Shown here: positions 7,633 through 16,452 of the stretch, in pieces
Layout of the letters: each line of letters begins with the position of its first letter
Position numbering within the stretch: position 1 is the first letter of the stretch
Assembly (NCBI GenBank): GCA_002171575.2
Contig: NHEI02000031.1
Coordinates: forward strand, 33,092-69,545
Direction: 5' to 3'
Source of the DNA: Flavobacteriaceae bacterium TMED81
GTDB taxonomy: Bacteria > Bacteroidota > Bacteroidia > Flavobacteriales > Flavobacteriaceae
DNA: 36,454 bases
Made by a program: the position numbers and the translations under genes
The notes under the pieces: model-generated
What the model was told of the DNA's origin: nothing
The model's input: the letters and a program-made list of their open reading frames with translations, nothing else
The model's database searches: none

Positions 7633-8330
7633 CTCGTGATCAAGCGGAAACCCTCTCCGTGAATATTTGCAATTTCAACTGAAGTGTCTTGGCGAAGATA
7701 CTTGCGTAACTTAGCAATGTATACATCCATGCTTCTGGAAGTAAAGTAATTATCATCATTCCAGATTTCTTCCAGTGCTTTGTTGCGAGACAACAAGTCG
7801 TTTTGGGTTTCAACCAACATGAGTAGTAGTTGATTTTCTTTTGGTGAGAGGTTTGTTGGTGTATCCTTCTTGTATGTGAGCGTTCGCAGACGAGGATTAA
7901 AAATAAAGTCCCCAATGACAATTCGAGATTTGGGTTTGGATTTTTGTACACTTTTTTCGGCACGTTGAATCAAGACTTCTAATTTTTTCAGGAGGATTTC
8001 TGCGTCGAAAGGTTTTGTCAAATAGTCATCGGCACCTATTTTATATCCCTTCAACACATCCTCTTTCATGGACTTTGCAGTCAAAAAAACAATGGGTGTG
8101 GTTTTGTCTTTTGATCGAATTTCTTTGGCCAGGGTGAAACCATCTTTGTAGGGCATCATCACATCTAAAATACAGATGTCAAATTCATTTTTTTTAAATT
8201 TTTCAAAGCCCTCAAGTCCATTCCGTGCCAGCACGACTTTATAGCCATTTAACTGAAGATAGTCTCTTAAAACCGTTCCAAAGTTAACATCATCTTCGAC
8301 CAATAATATCTGCTTGTTCTTCGAAATCAT
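7629..8330 (-). CDS. DNA-binding response regulator, OmpR/PhoB family
   Basis: Transcription factor of a two-component system, 233 residues. The receiver domain (about 1-120) has acidic pocket Asp13/Asp14, phospho-acceptor Asp56 in Cys-Ile-Leu-Asp-Val-Met-Met-Pro, the switch Thr84 and Lys107. The C-terminal domain (about 135-233) is a winged helix of the OmpR type. It follows the histidine kinase gene by 9 nt, so the two are almost certainly partners. It resembles the RprY group of Bacteroidota regulators; the exact orthologue is not certain. It is the last gene of the long minus-strand unit. Confidence 0.93.
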   Translation of the reverse strand: MISKNKQILLVEDDVNFGTVLRDYLQLNGYKVVLARNGLEGFEKFKKNEFDICILDVMMPYKDGFTLAKEIRSKDKTTPIVFLTAKSMKEDVLKGYKIGADDYLTKPFDAEILLKKLEVLIQRAEKSVQKSKPKSRIVIGDFIFNPRLRTLTYKKDTPTNLSPKENQLLLMLVETQNDLLSRNKALEEIWNDDNYFTSRSMDVYIAKLRKYLRQDTSVEIANIHGEGFRLITS

Positions 8331-8339
8331 TTGATTCGT

Positions 8340-9917
8340 TTATTTATAGGGTAAAAATACAGTAAATGTGCTTCCTTGGTTAGGGATACTAGAAACAGAA
8401 ATCGTGCCAGAGTGCATATTCACAATTTGCTTGACATAAGCCAACCCCAAACCATGACCCTTCACATTATGAACATTTCCAGATGATTCTCTGTAAAATT
8501 TATCAAATATTCGCTTGCGAACAGTTGCACTCATCCCAATCCCCTTGTCCTTGATTTTCACAACAAATCCCTTGTCATCAACGATAGTTTCTACATCAAC
8601 GACCAGTTGTTCATTTGAGTATTTAATCGCGTTATCCAGAAGGTTTACCCAAACATTTGTCATGTGGACTGGCGAAATCAATAATTGGATGGATTCGGAG
8701 GTAAAACGCTGACTGAGCTTGCCACCGCGATTTTCGATAATCAAACGTACGTGATCTAGAGCGTTTTGTATGGTTTTATGTGGGTCGATATTTTCTTTGG
8801 CTAAGTCGAGTTCTTGTTTTTCCAATTGAGAAATTTGCAAGACGTTTTCGACGTGGGTATGTAAACGTTTGTTTTCCTCTCTGATCATATCTAGATAACC
8901 AAAGGATTTCTTTGAGTCCTTAAAAACATCTTTATTTTTCAATGCATCTAGAGCCAAATGAATTGTCGCGATTGGGGTTTTAAACTCATGCGTCATATTA
9001 TTGATAAAGTCTGACTTGATGTCTGAAATCTTTTTTTGCTTAATAATCTGATAAAGGGATGCGGCAAAAACAACAATGATGATAAAAGTAAACAGCAGCG
9101 ACAGCAAAAATGTATTGTAAACAGATTCTTCAATAAATCGATCTAAATTGGGGAAGGCCAACCGCAACTCGTAGCGGTGTGTTTCGTCGTCCCGAATAAA
9201 CAAAGGAGTCTTAAACTGACTTTCATTAAGGACAGAAAGGTAGTTTTCAGAACCGACGTCTGTAACTTGATTTCCATCAAAAACGCGAAATTCAAAGGGA
9301 ATTTTGATTTTACGAAGAAGAAGCTCTTGCCTTAGGAGGAGTTCCAACTCTAGGTTATTTATCCGCATTTGGATTGGCTTTGTTTGTGCAAAGTCCATGA
9401 AAATCGTTTCATAACGAGCTTTATCCATTGTCGACATTCTTTCAATACGCTGTAATCGTTCGGCAGAACTCATGTTTTGAACCTCATTTTCAAAACTCTC
9501 ATCAATAATGGTTAGGGACTTAATCCTGCGATAGTCGAGGATGGGAGCAGAATCGTTACTTAAAGAATCGAATGTTTGGAGTGAAATATCATAGTTATCT
9601 TCAATGATTCCTTGTTGGTACAAATAAGAAATATCAGAACCGGGGCTTCGATCGATATATTCAAAAACCTCTGTCAGCTCTGAATACTTTGGGGTGCCAA
9701 TACTGTCAATCATTTTTTGGTACACAGATAGATAGTCAAGTAATTCTCTTTCTTTAATCTGCGATGAAACTTCGGAAATAGCGGCACTGACACTCAGTCC
9801 AAACTGTCTTTCAAAATTACTTTCATTTTTGTTGATCCATGAACGTTGGATGAGAATAATCCCAATCAGAGAAAGTGTCATCAATGAGATTAATAAAGGA
9901 AAGAGTCCACGTTGCAT
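8340..9917 (-). CDS. Membrane sensor histidine kinase
   Basis: Sensor of the adjacent response regulator, 525 residues. Two membrane segments (about 3-23 and 268-290) bracket a periplasmic region of about 240 residues with no sensor domain I recognise. The kinase part has the H-box His310 in Met-Thr-His-Glu-Phe-Lys-Thr-Pro, an N-box (Asn-Leu-Leu-Asp-Asn-Ala), and the glycine boxes Asp-Lys-Gly-Ile-Gly-Met and Gly-His-Gly-Leu-Gly-Leu. No HAMP domain is evident; the H-box follows TM2 within about 20 residues. The ATG at 9917 is preferred over a TTG two codons earlier. It is 12 nt from coaE, so probably cotranscribed. Confidence 0.92.
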   Translation of the reverse strand: MQRGLFPLLISLMTLSLIGIILIQRSWINKNESNFERQFGLSVSAAISEVSSQIKERELLDYLSVYQKMIDSIGTPKYSELTEVFEYIDRSPGSDISYLYQQGIIEDNYDISLQTFDSLSNDSAPILDYRRIKSLTIIDESFENEVQNMSSAERLQRIERMSTMDKARYETIFMDFAQTKPIQMRINNLELELLLRQELLLRKIKIPFEFRVFDGNQVTDVGSENYLSVLNESQFKTPLFIRDDETHRYELRLAFPNLDRFIEESVYNTFLLSLLFTFIIIVVFAASLYQIIKQKKISDIKSDFINNMTHEFKTPIATIHLALDALKNKDVFKDSKKSFGYLDMIREENKRLHTHVENVLQISQLEKQELDLAKENIDPHKTIQNALDHVRLIIENRGGKLSQRFTSESIQLLISPVHMTNVWVNLLDNAIKYSNEQLVVDVETIVDDKGFVVKIKDKGIGMSATVRKRIFDKFYRESSGNVHNVKGHGLGLAYVKQIVNMHSGTISVSSIPNQGSTFTVFLPYK

Positions 9918-9929
9918 ACTCAAATGTAA

Positions 9930-10523
9930 TTAATCTATCAGGAATTGCTTGCGGATCAATGACAAAACGGTCTTGACTTGTTGCTCAGTTTCGGAGAGAT
10001 TGATATTTTCAATGACATGGTCAGCAAGTTTGCGTTTCTTTTCATCTGGCCATTGAAAACGTGTCCTTGACCGAATCTCGTCTTGTGTCAAGTCATCTCG
10101 TTGCTGTATCCGCTCCAGGCGAAGTTTTTCTGGGCAACTTACGAGGATGACCGCGTCGAATTTTCCTTCATTGCCACGCTCCAATACAATGGCAGACTCG
10201 TAAGCGACAACGTCTTGCGATTGCTGATTTACCCATTCAATATAATCTTGACGAACAACGGGGTGAACCAAATTATTTAGGTCGTTCAATGCCTTGGAAT
10301 CCTTAAAAACTCGTTCGGCTAGCCATTTTCGATTAAGCAAACCATCGCGGTAAGACTCCTTGCCAAAACGTTTTTCTATGTGTTGAATCAAGGATTCGTC
10401 TTGGTTCATCAATTCTTTGGCACGATTGTCAGAAAAATAAACGGGGATGCCTTGCGAAATCAACATCTCACAAATTGTAGTCTTCCCACATCCCATATTC
10501 CCAGTAACTGCTAGCTGTACCAT
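9930..10523 (-). CDS. coaE: Dephospho-CoA kinase
   Basis: Last step of CoA synthesis: phosphorylates the 3'-hydroxyl of dephospho-CoA with ATP. Its 197 residues are typical. The P-loop Gly-Asn-Met-Gly-Cys-Gly-Lys-Thr-Thr lies near residues 8-16, followed by a lid-type region rich in Arg (Arg-Leu-Glu-Arg-Ile-Gln-Gln-Arg) near residue 140. The ATG at 10523 shares one base with the TGA of the YbbR-like gene, indicating translational coupling. Together with coaBC upstream in the same unit it supplies two CoA enzymes from one transcript. Confidence 0.94.
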   Translation of the reverse strand: MVQLAVTGNMGCGKTTICEMLISQGIPVYFSDNRAKELMNQDESLIQHIEKRFGKESYRDGLLNRKWLAERVFKDSKALNDLNNLVHPVVRQDYIEWVNQQSQDVVAYESAIVLERGNEGKFDAVILVSCPEKLRLERIQQRDDLTQDEIRSRTRFQWPDEKKRKLADHVIENINLSETEQQVKTVLSLIRKQFLID

Positions 10524-11473
10524 CAATTTATAAAATAACGTACTTGACTTGGTGTAATTTCATTGACTACAATATTGTCAGGGATTTTCTCAAAGTTGAC
10601 TCCAAGAAACTCAGAGACGGTATCAATGGGCAACCGACAACCCAATATAAATTGGGAAGGGTCGATCTGGCGTGCTTGCTGAACTGGAACCCGTAAACTG
10701 ACTTGCGCAAAAGCAGGAATTACACTCACATCAATATTTTCAACGGGATCGAGTACCTCAATGGGAAGGCGAAGCTCGATTTGGGTGTAACGTGAAATTT
10801 TTTGAGTAGCATGCACCTGGGTTTCACTCCATTTGTAGTTTGCTTGTAAATCGGAGGTCAAACTGAGTTTCTCATCCAAAGATGTTGTAAACTCCTTATT
10901 GGTTGGGGTAACAACAAATGCGTATGCTAAAGAGTCCACCATTTCAGGTGAACCAGAAACATATAAGGAATCAGGAATAAAATTCAGTTCACTAGACCAA
11001 GCATACCCGTCTGCAAGCATAAAATCTTCTTGAAGCCGAACTGGAACTTTCTTAATGGAAGATGCAAAAAATGGCGTATCAAGTCGGTCAAGCATAAGTT
11101 GATTGACACGTAAAACATTTCGATAGTGTAATTCAACAGCAGAAATCAGAGCAGGCTTGGAAAAATAAAGCCCGTTGTCGTCCGTCTGAATATCTGTCAT
11201 CGACAAATAGACTGTTGGCGTAAATAGTCTTGCGAAAAGTAAACGGAAACCCGTCCCAGAAATAACGAATTCAACAGCTTGAGCTGGCTCATCAACTCGG
11301 TAGGTTTCAAAAGTTTCATCGGAGTAATCAAAATAGATATCTACTTTGGCCGTATGGACTTCTGACATCTTGGAGGAGAGCCATACAAACAAGGAAATCA
11401 GAAAAAAAATAACAATCAACCGCAACTGCTTTAGCGACCCAATCCGCTTGATAAGACCGCTAAATAAAGACAT
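10523..11473 (-). CDS. YbbR-like domain protein
   Basis: Membrane-anchored protein of 316 residues with one N-terminal membrane segment (about residues 17-37) and the rest probably periplasmic. The C-terminal two thirds show the beta-rich YbbR-like repeat pattern. In Firmicutes the related CdaR regulates the diadenylate cyclase CdaA; no cyclase gene is next to it here, so that role is not implied. Bacteroidota commonly place this gene next to coaE, as here. Function in this group is undefined. It starts 16 nt after fabI and couples into coaE. Confidence 0.8.
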   Translation of the reverse strand: MSLFSGLIKRIGSLKQLRLIVIFFLISLFVWLSSKMSEVHTAKVDIYFDYSDETFETYRVDEPAQAVEFVISGTGFRLLFARLFTPTVYLSMTDIQTDDNGLYFSKPALISAVELHYRNVLRVNQLMLDRLDTPFFASSIKKVPVRLQEDFMLADGYAWSSELNFIPDSLYVSGSPEMVDSLAYAFVVTPTNKEFTTSLDEKLSLTSDLQANYKWSETQVHATQKISRYTQIELRLPIEVLDPVENIDVSVIPAFAQVSLRVPVQQARQIDPSQFILGCRLPIDTVSEFLGVNFEKIPDNIVVNEITPSQVRYFIN

Positions 11474-11489
11474 AGCTAATCGATTAAAT

Positions 11490-12308
11490 TTATTTGTTGT
11501 TATCGACCATATCCATTACGGCATCGCTAACTCCCATATTTGAAAAACCGCCGTCATTATAGAGGTTTTGTAAAGTCACTCTTTTGGTTAAATCTGAAAA
11601 TAGGGTAATCGTATAATTTGCACAATCCAGAGCGGTTGCGTTGCCTAATGGCGACATTTTTTCTGCATAGGAGATAAAGCCGTCAAAGCCCTTGACTCCC
11701 TTTCCAGCTGTGGTTGGTGTTGGTGATTGTGAAATGGTATTGACTCTTACTTTTTTATCTCTTCCAAAGAAGTAACCAAAACTACGGGCAATGGATTCAA
11801 GATAAGCCTTGTTATCTGCCATGTCGTTATAATCTGGGAAAACACGTTGCGCAGCCATATAGCTCAAGGCAACGATACTACCCCATTCGTTCATGGCGTC
11901 TTTTTTGTATAGCACTTGCATCAGTTTGTGAAACGAACCAGCAGAAACATCCCATCCTTTTGCGGTCCAACTGTGATTTTGGTCAGTGTAGGCCTTTCCC
12001 TTACGCACATTGACAGACATGCCAATGGAATGTAAAACAAAATCGAGTTTTCCACCTAAAATCTCAACCGACTGATCAATCAGGTTTTCCAAATCTTCAA
12101 TACTTGTCGCATCGGCTGGAATGACCTGTGAATTGGTTTGCTGTGAAAGTTCATTAATCGCTCCCATACGCATCGCAACTGGTGCGTTTGTCAATATAAA
12201 TTGACCCCCTTCTTCGTGAACGCGAACTGCGGTTTTCCAAGCAATAGAATTTTCATCTAAGGCACCAAAAATGATTCCTTTTTTTCCTGTAAGCAAGTCG
12301 TAAGACAT
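11490..12308 (-). CDS. fabI: Enoyl-[acyl-carrier-protein] reductase (NADH)
   Basis: Final reduction step of each fatty-acid elongation cycle; target class of triclosan and isoniazid-type inhibitors. It has 272 residues. The catalytic Tyr150, Tyr160 and Lys167 keep the spacing of E. coli FabI (146, 156, 163) in Leu-Ser-Tyr-Met-Ala-Ala followed by Pro-Asp-Tyr-Asn-Asp-Met. The N-terminal Gly-Ile-Ile-Phe-Gly-Ala with Asn-Ser-Ile-Ala-Trp is the FabI form of the nucleotide-binding loop. It lies 25 nt after recN on the same strand; a -7-like box in that gap may give it an extra promoter. Confidence 0.95.
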   Translation of the reverse strand: MSYDLLTGKKGIIFGALDENSIAWKTAVRVHEEGGQFILTNAPVAMRMGAINELSQQTNSQVIPADATSIEDLENLIDQSVEILGGKLDFVLHSIGMSVNVRKGKAYTDQNHSWTAKGWDVSAGSFHKLMQVLYKKDAMNEWGSIVALSYMAAQRVFPDYNDMADNKAYLESIARSFGYFFGRDKKVRVNTISQSPTPTTAGKGVKGFDGFISYAEKMSPLGNATALDCANYTITLFSDLTKRVTLQNLYNDGGFSNMGVSDAVMDMVDNNK

Positions 12309-12322
12309 AAAAAAAATTTTGC

Positions 12323-12330
12323 TAAAGATA
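12323..12330 (-). promoter_or_regulatory. Possible -7 box of fabI
   Basis: On the minus strand this reads TATCTTTA, one base from the TAnnTTTG consensus, ending 15 nt before the fabI ATG and just after the recN stop. No -33 TTG is found at normal spacing, so it may be inactive. Confidence 0.25.
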
Positions 12331-12333
12331 GTA

Positions 12334-13986
12334 CTAATTCAATAATTTTTCTGCGTAGGTACGTGCAGTTTGGGTAATTTGATTCCCATCGATCATTTGT
12401 GCAATTTCCACAACTCGATCTTCACCCTCCAATCGTTTGACATATGTTCGGGTGGTATAATCGTCAGAAGATTTATATACTTTGATATGCGAATTGCCCA
12501 TTGCTGCAATTTGTGGTAAATGGGTAATGGCGATCAACTGTGTATGTTCACTAATATCCTTCATAAAACTTCCCATCGCTTTGGCCATCTCACCAGAAAC
12601 GCCTGCATCAATCTCATCTAAAATCATCGTTGGACAATGATCGTTTTTGGCCAGTATTGATTTGATCACAAGCATAATTCGTGATCGCTCCCCGCCTGAA
12701 GCGATTTTACGTAGCGTTGAAAAATCGATTCCTTTATTGGCAGAAAATAAAAGCGTTAACGAGTCTGCTCCAATTGGTCCTAGGGATGACTCAGCGTCCA
12801 ATTGAAAATCAAACCGCGCATGCTCCATACCAAGTTTGACGAGTCGAGTGCTCAATTCATTGGACAGTTTTTGCGCATGATCTCTTCTTCGTTTAGCCAA
12901 ATTTGTCGCGAGTTTCCAAGCTGTTTTTTCGGCTTTATCAAGTCGTTGTTTTTGCGCTTGGATTTCTTCATCCCCTTCCAAAACCACCTGGCATAATGCC
13001 TCCAATTCCTGTTCTTTCCCCATTAACCCTCTGATGTCCTGAACTTGATGCTTTTGTTGGAGAGAATATATCTTGCTCAATGTTTGATTGACCGCTTCTA
13101 AGCGCATGGGATCAACGACCAATCCCTCGTCCATATCAGATAAGTTCGCTTGAATGTCTGTCCACTCATACCACAAGTTTTGTATCCGCTCTGAAAATAT
13201 TTTATACTGATCGCTGTAAGATTCTAGTTTTTGCAAGTCCATTCTACATTGACTCAATTGGTCGGTCAGACCACTGTTTTCCGTGGACGAGATCTGTAAT
13301 ATATGCTGAATCGTTTGCTTAATATCATCTGCGTGTTGCAATAAATTGCGTTCTTCCTCTAGCTGCGTTTGGATGTCGATATGAAGTTGCAATTCTTTTA
13401 GTTCTGCCAAAAGAAAGGAATTGTAATCATAGGATTCTTTGGCACTTCGTTGGGCTTCTAAAAGCCCGTGATAACGCTTTTCTTCTTGCTTAACCACTTC
13501 CAAAGTCTGTTGATAGTCAGCTCTCAATTCTAAAGCATCTGAAAAAGCATCAAGAAGATCAAAATGGAACCGAGGGTCTGCCAATTGTGAAGTTTGGTGT
13601 TGCGAGTGCAAATCAACCAACTGAGAGCCCAAAGTGCGAAGTTTTTCAAGCTGGACTGGCGTATCGTTGATAAATGATCGTGATTTTCCAGAGGGCAATA
13701 TCTCTCTTCTGAGAATGGTTTCTATTTCAAAATCAACTTCCAAATCATCAAACACATGTTTGAGGGTGGATTTGGAAAGATCAAAAACTGCTTCAACAAT
13801 ACATTTTTTGGTAGCATCGCGAACAGCTGATAAGTCTGCTCGAGCACCAAGCACAAGAGACAAGGCATCCATGACGATAGATTTACCCGAACCTGTCTCC
13901 CCTGTAACTACATTGAGCTGACGGCCAAAATCGGATTGAATGTCATCAATAAGCGCAAAGTTTACGATAGAAATAGACTGTAACAA
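12334..13986 (-). CDS. recN: DNA repair protein RecN
   Basis: SMC-like ATPase acting early in double-strand-break repair. Its 550 residues are full length. Walker A Gly-Glu-Thr-Gly-Ser-Gly-Lys-Ser is at residues 29-36. A long coiled-coil-prone middle section (about 150-380) is followed by the ABC signature Ala-Ser-Gly-Gly-Glu-Arg-Ser and Walker B Met-Ile-Leu-Asp-Glu-Ile-Asp-Ala-Gly-Val. The only sensible start is TTG at 13986: it puts the Leu-Gln-Ser-Ile-Ser-Ile-Val-Asn-Phe start exactly where RecN proteins begin, and no ATG precedes it before a stop. A well-matched promoter lies just upstream, so recN can be expressed apart from the bamD unit. Confidence 0.95.
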   Translation of the reverse strand: MLQSISIVNFALIDDIQSDFGRQLNVVTGETGSGKSIVMDALSLVLGARADLSAVRDATKKCIVEAVFDLSKSTLKHVFDDLEVDFEIETILRREILPSGKSRSFINDTPVQLEKLRTLGSQLVDLHSQHQTSQLADPRFHFDLLDAFSDALELRADYQQTLEVVKQEEKRYHGLLEAQRSAKESYDYNSFLLAELKELQLHIDIQTQLEEERNLLQHADDIKQTIQHILQISSTENSGLTDQLSQCRMDLQKLESYSDQYKIFSERIQNLWYEWTDIQANLSDMDEGLVVDPMRLEAVNQTLSKIYSLQQKHQVQDIRGLMGKEQELEALCQVVLEGDEEIQAQKQRLDKAEKTAWKLATNLAKRRRDHAQKLSNELSTRLVKLGMEHARFDFQLDAESSLGPIGADSLTLLFSANKGIDFSTLRKIASGGERSRIMLVIKSILAKNDHCPTMILDEIDAGVSGEMAKAMGSFMKDISEHTQLIAITHLPQIAAMGNSHIKVYKSSDDYTTRTYVKRLEGEDRVVEIAQMIDGNQITQTARTYAEKLLN

Positions 13987-14008
13987 CTGATAAAATATTA
14001 TTGAAACT

Positions 14009-14036
14009 CAAAGATAACTTTTTCAGTGATATTCAA
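14009..14036 (-). promoter_or_regulatory. Promoter of recN
   Basis: On the minus strand TTG (14034-14036) is followed after 17 nt by TATCTTTG (14009-14016), an exact match to both Bacteroidota elements. Predicted transcription starts roughly 18 nt before the TTG start codon of recN. The -33 element directly abuts the stop of the DUF4835 gene. Confidence 0.6.
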
Positions 14037-14915
14037 CTATCTAATTTCAGCCCACTTGGCAGAAAAGAAGGGAGCTACTCGATTTAAGTCCTCCCGAAGC
14101 TGAGAGGTGTCAAATAAAGGTCCTCCAGAAAAAATCTGTACAACCTCATCTGATTTCGTGTCGAAAAACAATTGTACAACAAGACTATTTGGGCGACTTT
14201 CGGATAAACTTTTCAGGTCTGAGATGCTTTTTGAAATGGTTTGCTTACCCACTTCAGGTTGGTTGGCCATCACGTCTAATCCATTGAGATGATAATCATA
14301 GATTGCTTGCCGAAAAAGCGAAAAAGGATTTGTACTCAGCTGATCAATAAGCCAATACCGATTGGTCTTCTTTTCAGATTGTTTCCAACCAGAAAATCGA
14401 TTGGTCTGAGACAAATCAACAATTTTTCGAGCTTGTTCATAATATGGATCGCCTCCAAACAGAGCAAAGGAGTCTGCATCAACCCCCAAAATCACAAATA
14501 CGTAATAACTTATTAGAGAAACTAAGGTGGTGTTGGTGTTATTAGGGTTGAAATTTAAGGATTCAAATTCCTGATAAGAAAAATTAAAATCATCATCTTT
14601 TCGGTTCAGAAGTGGCGTGACAAAAGTCGATCCGAACACAGGGCGTGAAGACTGAATTTGCAAATTTGCCTGAAATTCATTGTTCGCATAATTTTCGATA
14701 GTAATCAACATGGTGCAGTTGATTTTGTTGTAATCTTCTGATCGAACATCAACCCATGAGGTCGAGTTGACAAACTCGTTGAGCTCTCGCTCAAGGGTTT
14801 CAAAAATTTGGCTGTTGGTTTGATCGACCAGATCGGCATTAATACTGACTTTACAATCCAATACTTGGGCAAAAGAAAAGCAGCAAGAAAGAATGAACAG
14901 CAATATTTTATGCAT
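14037..14915 (-). CDS. DUF4835 family exported protein
   Basis: Conserved Bacteroidota protein of unknown function, 292 residues, with a signal peptide (residues 1-17, Phe-Ser-Phe-Ala before Gln). The mature part is mixed alpha/beta, with no enzyme motif I recognise. An Asp-x-Asp-Phe-x-Phe-Ser-Tyr-Gln-Glu-Phe-Glu segment near residue 110 looks like a conserved core of the family. Its position between coaBC (8-nt overlap) and recN is typical for the phylum, and the linkage to bamD suggests an envelope role, which is inference. Confidence 0.82.
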   Translation of the reverse strand: MHKILLFILSCCFSFAQVLDCKVSINADLVDQTNSQIFETLERELNEFVNSTSWVDVRSEDYNKINCTMLITIENYANNEFQANLQIQSSRPVFGSTFVTPLLNRKDDDFNFSYQEFESLNFNPNNTNTTLVSLISYYVFVILGVDADSFALFGGDPYYEQARKIVDLSQTNRFSGWKQSEKKTNRYWLIDQLSTNPFSLFRQAIYDYHLNGLDVMANQPEVGKQTISKSISDLKSLSESRPNSLVVQLFFDTKSDEVVQIFSGGPLFDTSQLREDLNRVAPFFSAKWAEIR

Positions 14916-16116
14916 CTATCATCGATTTAATTTGCGTTAAAATATCTATTGCTACATCAGATTTATCTTTTAAAGGATAAGCTGTATGCTCTCCTGTAGC
15001 AGGAATAAATGTGATTTTGTTTGTCGTATGTTGAAAACCAGCACCCTTGTCTGCAAGAGAGTTGAGAATAATCGCATCGAGATTTTTCTTCTTTATTTTT
15101 TCTTTGGCGTTCGATAGTTCATTGTCGGTCTCAAGTGCAAATCCAACAAGAACTTGATTTGTCTTCTTTTTTCCTAAACTCTCAAGAATATCAACGGTTT
15201 TTACGAGTTCAACCGAAGTAATTTCCTCTTCTTTTTTGATTTTACCTTCTGCCATGTGCTTGGGTTTATAATCAGCGACTGCCGCTGCCATGACGAGGAT
15301 ATTACAATCCTCAAAGTGGCGCAAACATGCGGTGTGCATATCATCGGCCGTTTTGGTCTGCACAAGCGTAACGCCTGGGTGAATAGCAAGGTCATCGGCG
15401 GGTCCAGAGATGAGAATCACCTCTGCGCCTTGTAAAGCAGCTTCATTTGCAATTGAGTAACCCATTTTTCCTGAAGAGTAGTTACCAATATAACGGACTG
15501 GGTCTAACGGTTCGTATGTAGGACCGGCAGTAACCATCATTCTGGTTCCAAGAAGTGGCATTTTGGAGGATAGATCTTGCTCTAAAAAATCAACAATTTG
15601 ATCGGGTTCTTGCATTCGTCCAACTCCTTGAAGACCACTGGCCAACTCACCTTCTTGTGCTGGAATATGGATGTTATTTCGAGAGACTAATCGTTGGATG
15701 GCATCTTGAGTTGCTGGGTGCTCATGCATATCCAAGTCCATTGCCGGAGCGAAATAGACAGGACATTTGGCAGAGAGATAAACCGCTAATAACAAATTAT
15801 CGCACGTGGCTTGTGCCATCTTTGACAAGGTGTTAGCCGATGCAGGCGCAATTAGCATCAGGTCAGCCCAAAGACCCAAATCGACATGGTTGTTCCACAA
15901 CTCATCCTCACTTTCGACAAACTCTGAATAAACTGGCTTATTTGACACTGTAGATAAAGACAATGGAGCGACAAATGACTTTGACGAAGGAGTCATGACA
16001 ACCTGCACTTCAGCACCAGCTTTTACAAGGGCACGAACGAGTAAAGGGGTTTTATATGCAGCAATGCTACCAGAAATGCCAAGAATGACCTTTTTGGCAT
16101 GTAGGGCAGGAAACAT
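14908..16116 (-). CDS. coaBC: Bifunctional phosphopantothenoylcysteine decarboxylase/phosphopantothenate-cysteine ligase
   Basis: Makes 4'-phosphopantetheine from phosphopantothenate and cysteine in two steps of CoA synthesis. It has 402 residues. The N-terminal flavin-dependent CoaC domain (about 1-180) shows Gly-Ile-Ser-Gly-Ser-Ile-Ala-Ala-Tyr-Lys, catalytic His77 in Asn-Asn-His-Val-Asp-Leu, and Pro-Ala-Met-Asp-x-x-Met. The C-terminal CoaB domain (about 185-400) starts at Val-Thr-Ala-Gly-Pro-Thr with the Asn-Tyr-Ser-Ser-Gly-Lys-Met-Gly loop. The start directly follows the rpoZ stop and the end overlaps DUF4835, so it is embedded in the operon. Confidence 0.95.
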   Translation of the reverse strand: MFPALHAKKVILGISGSIAAYKTPLLVRALVKAGAEVQVVMTPSSKSFVAPLSLSTVSNKPVYSEFVESEDELWNNHVDLGLWADLMLIAPASANTLSKMAQATCDNLLLAVYLSAKCPVYFAPAMDLDMHEHPATQDAIQRLVSRNNIHIPAQEGELASGLQGVGRMQEPDQIVDFLEQDLSSKMPLLGTRMMVTAGPTYEPLDPVRYIGNYSSGKMGYSIANEAALQGAEVILISGPADDLAIHPGVTLVQTKTADDMHTACLRHFEDCNILVMAAAVADYKPKHMAEGKIKKEEEITSVELVKTVDILESLGKKKTNQVLVGFALETDNELSNAKEKIKKKNLDAIILNSLADKGAGFQHTTNKITFIPATGEHTAYPLKDKSDVAIDILTQIKSMIDA

Positions 16117-16443
16117 TTATTTGCTTGTTTCGTCAGTATGACGATAGTATACTTTTTCTGCTAACCACTGCTCAACTGCTACAGCGTGAGGCTTGGGTAA
16201 CTTTTCGTAAAACTTAGAAACTTCGATTTGTTCTTTGTTTTCAAAAATTTCCTCAAGTGTTTCAATTGGGGTAGCAAACTCTTCTAACTTTTCAAATAGC
16301 TCTGTACGCAGCTCCTCATTGAGCTGGATTGAACGTTTGGCAAGTATAGAAACGGTCTTGTAGATGTTTCCAGTTGGCTCATCTAGCTTATTACGATTGT
16401 AAGTAACCGTAGTATCAGGTGCATTAGAATTCTTTATCGACAT
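16117..16443 (-). CDS. rpoZ: RNA polymerase omega subunit, Bacteroidota type
   Basis: Small subunit that helps RNA polymerase assembly. Its 108 residues carry the Bacteroidota-type core: a Gly-Asn-Ile-Tyr-Lys-Thr-Val-Ser-Ile-Leu-Ala-Lys-Arg-Ser segment (about residues 25-39), the counterpart of the MraA-type omega fold. It lies between bamD (9 nt) and coaBC (no gap). rpoZ next to coaBC also occurs in other phyla, which supports the call. Automatic annotation often calls it hypothetical because it is divergent from proteobacterial omega. Confidence 0.85.
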   Translation of the reverse strand: MSIKNSNAPDTTVTYNRNKLDEPTGNIYKTVSILAKRSIQLNEELRTELFEKLEEFATPIETLEEIFENKEQIEVSKFYEKLPKPHAVAVEQWLAEKVYYRHTDETSK

Positions 16444-16452
16444 ACCGTAATT

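Noticed and set aside
10523..11473. YbbR-like protein as evidence for a c-di-AMP signalling module
   Set aside because: No diadenylate cyclase gene is adjacent, and in Bacteroidota the YbbR-coaE pairing is common without one.
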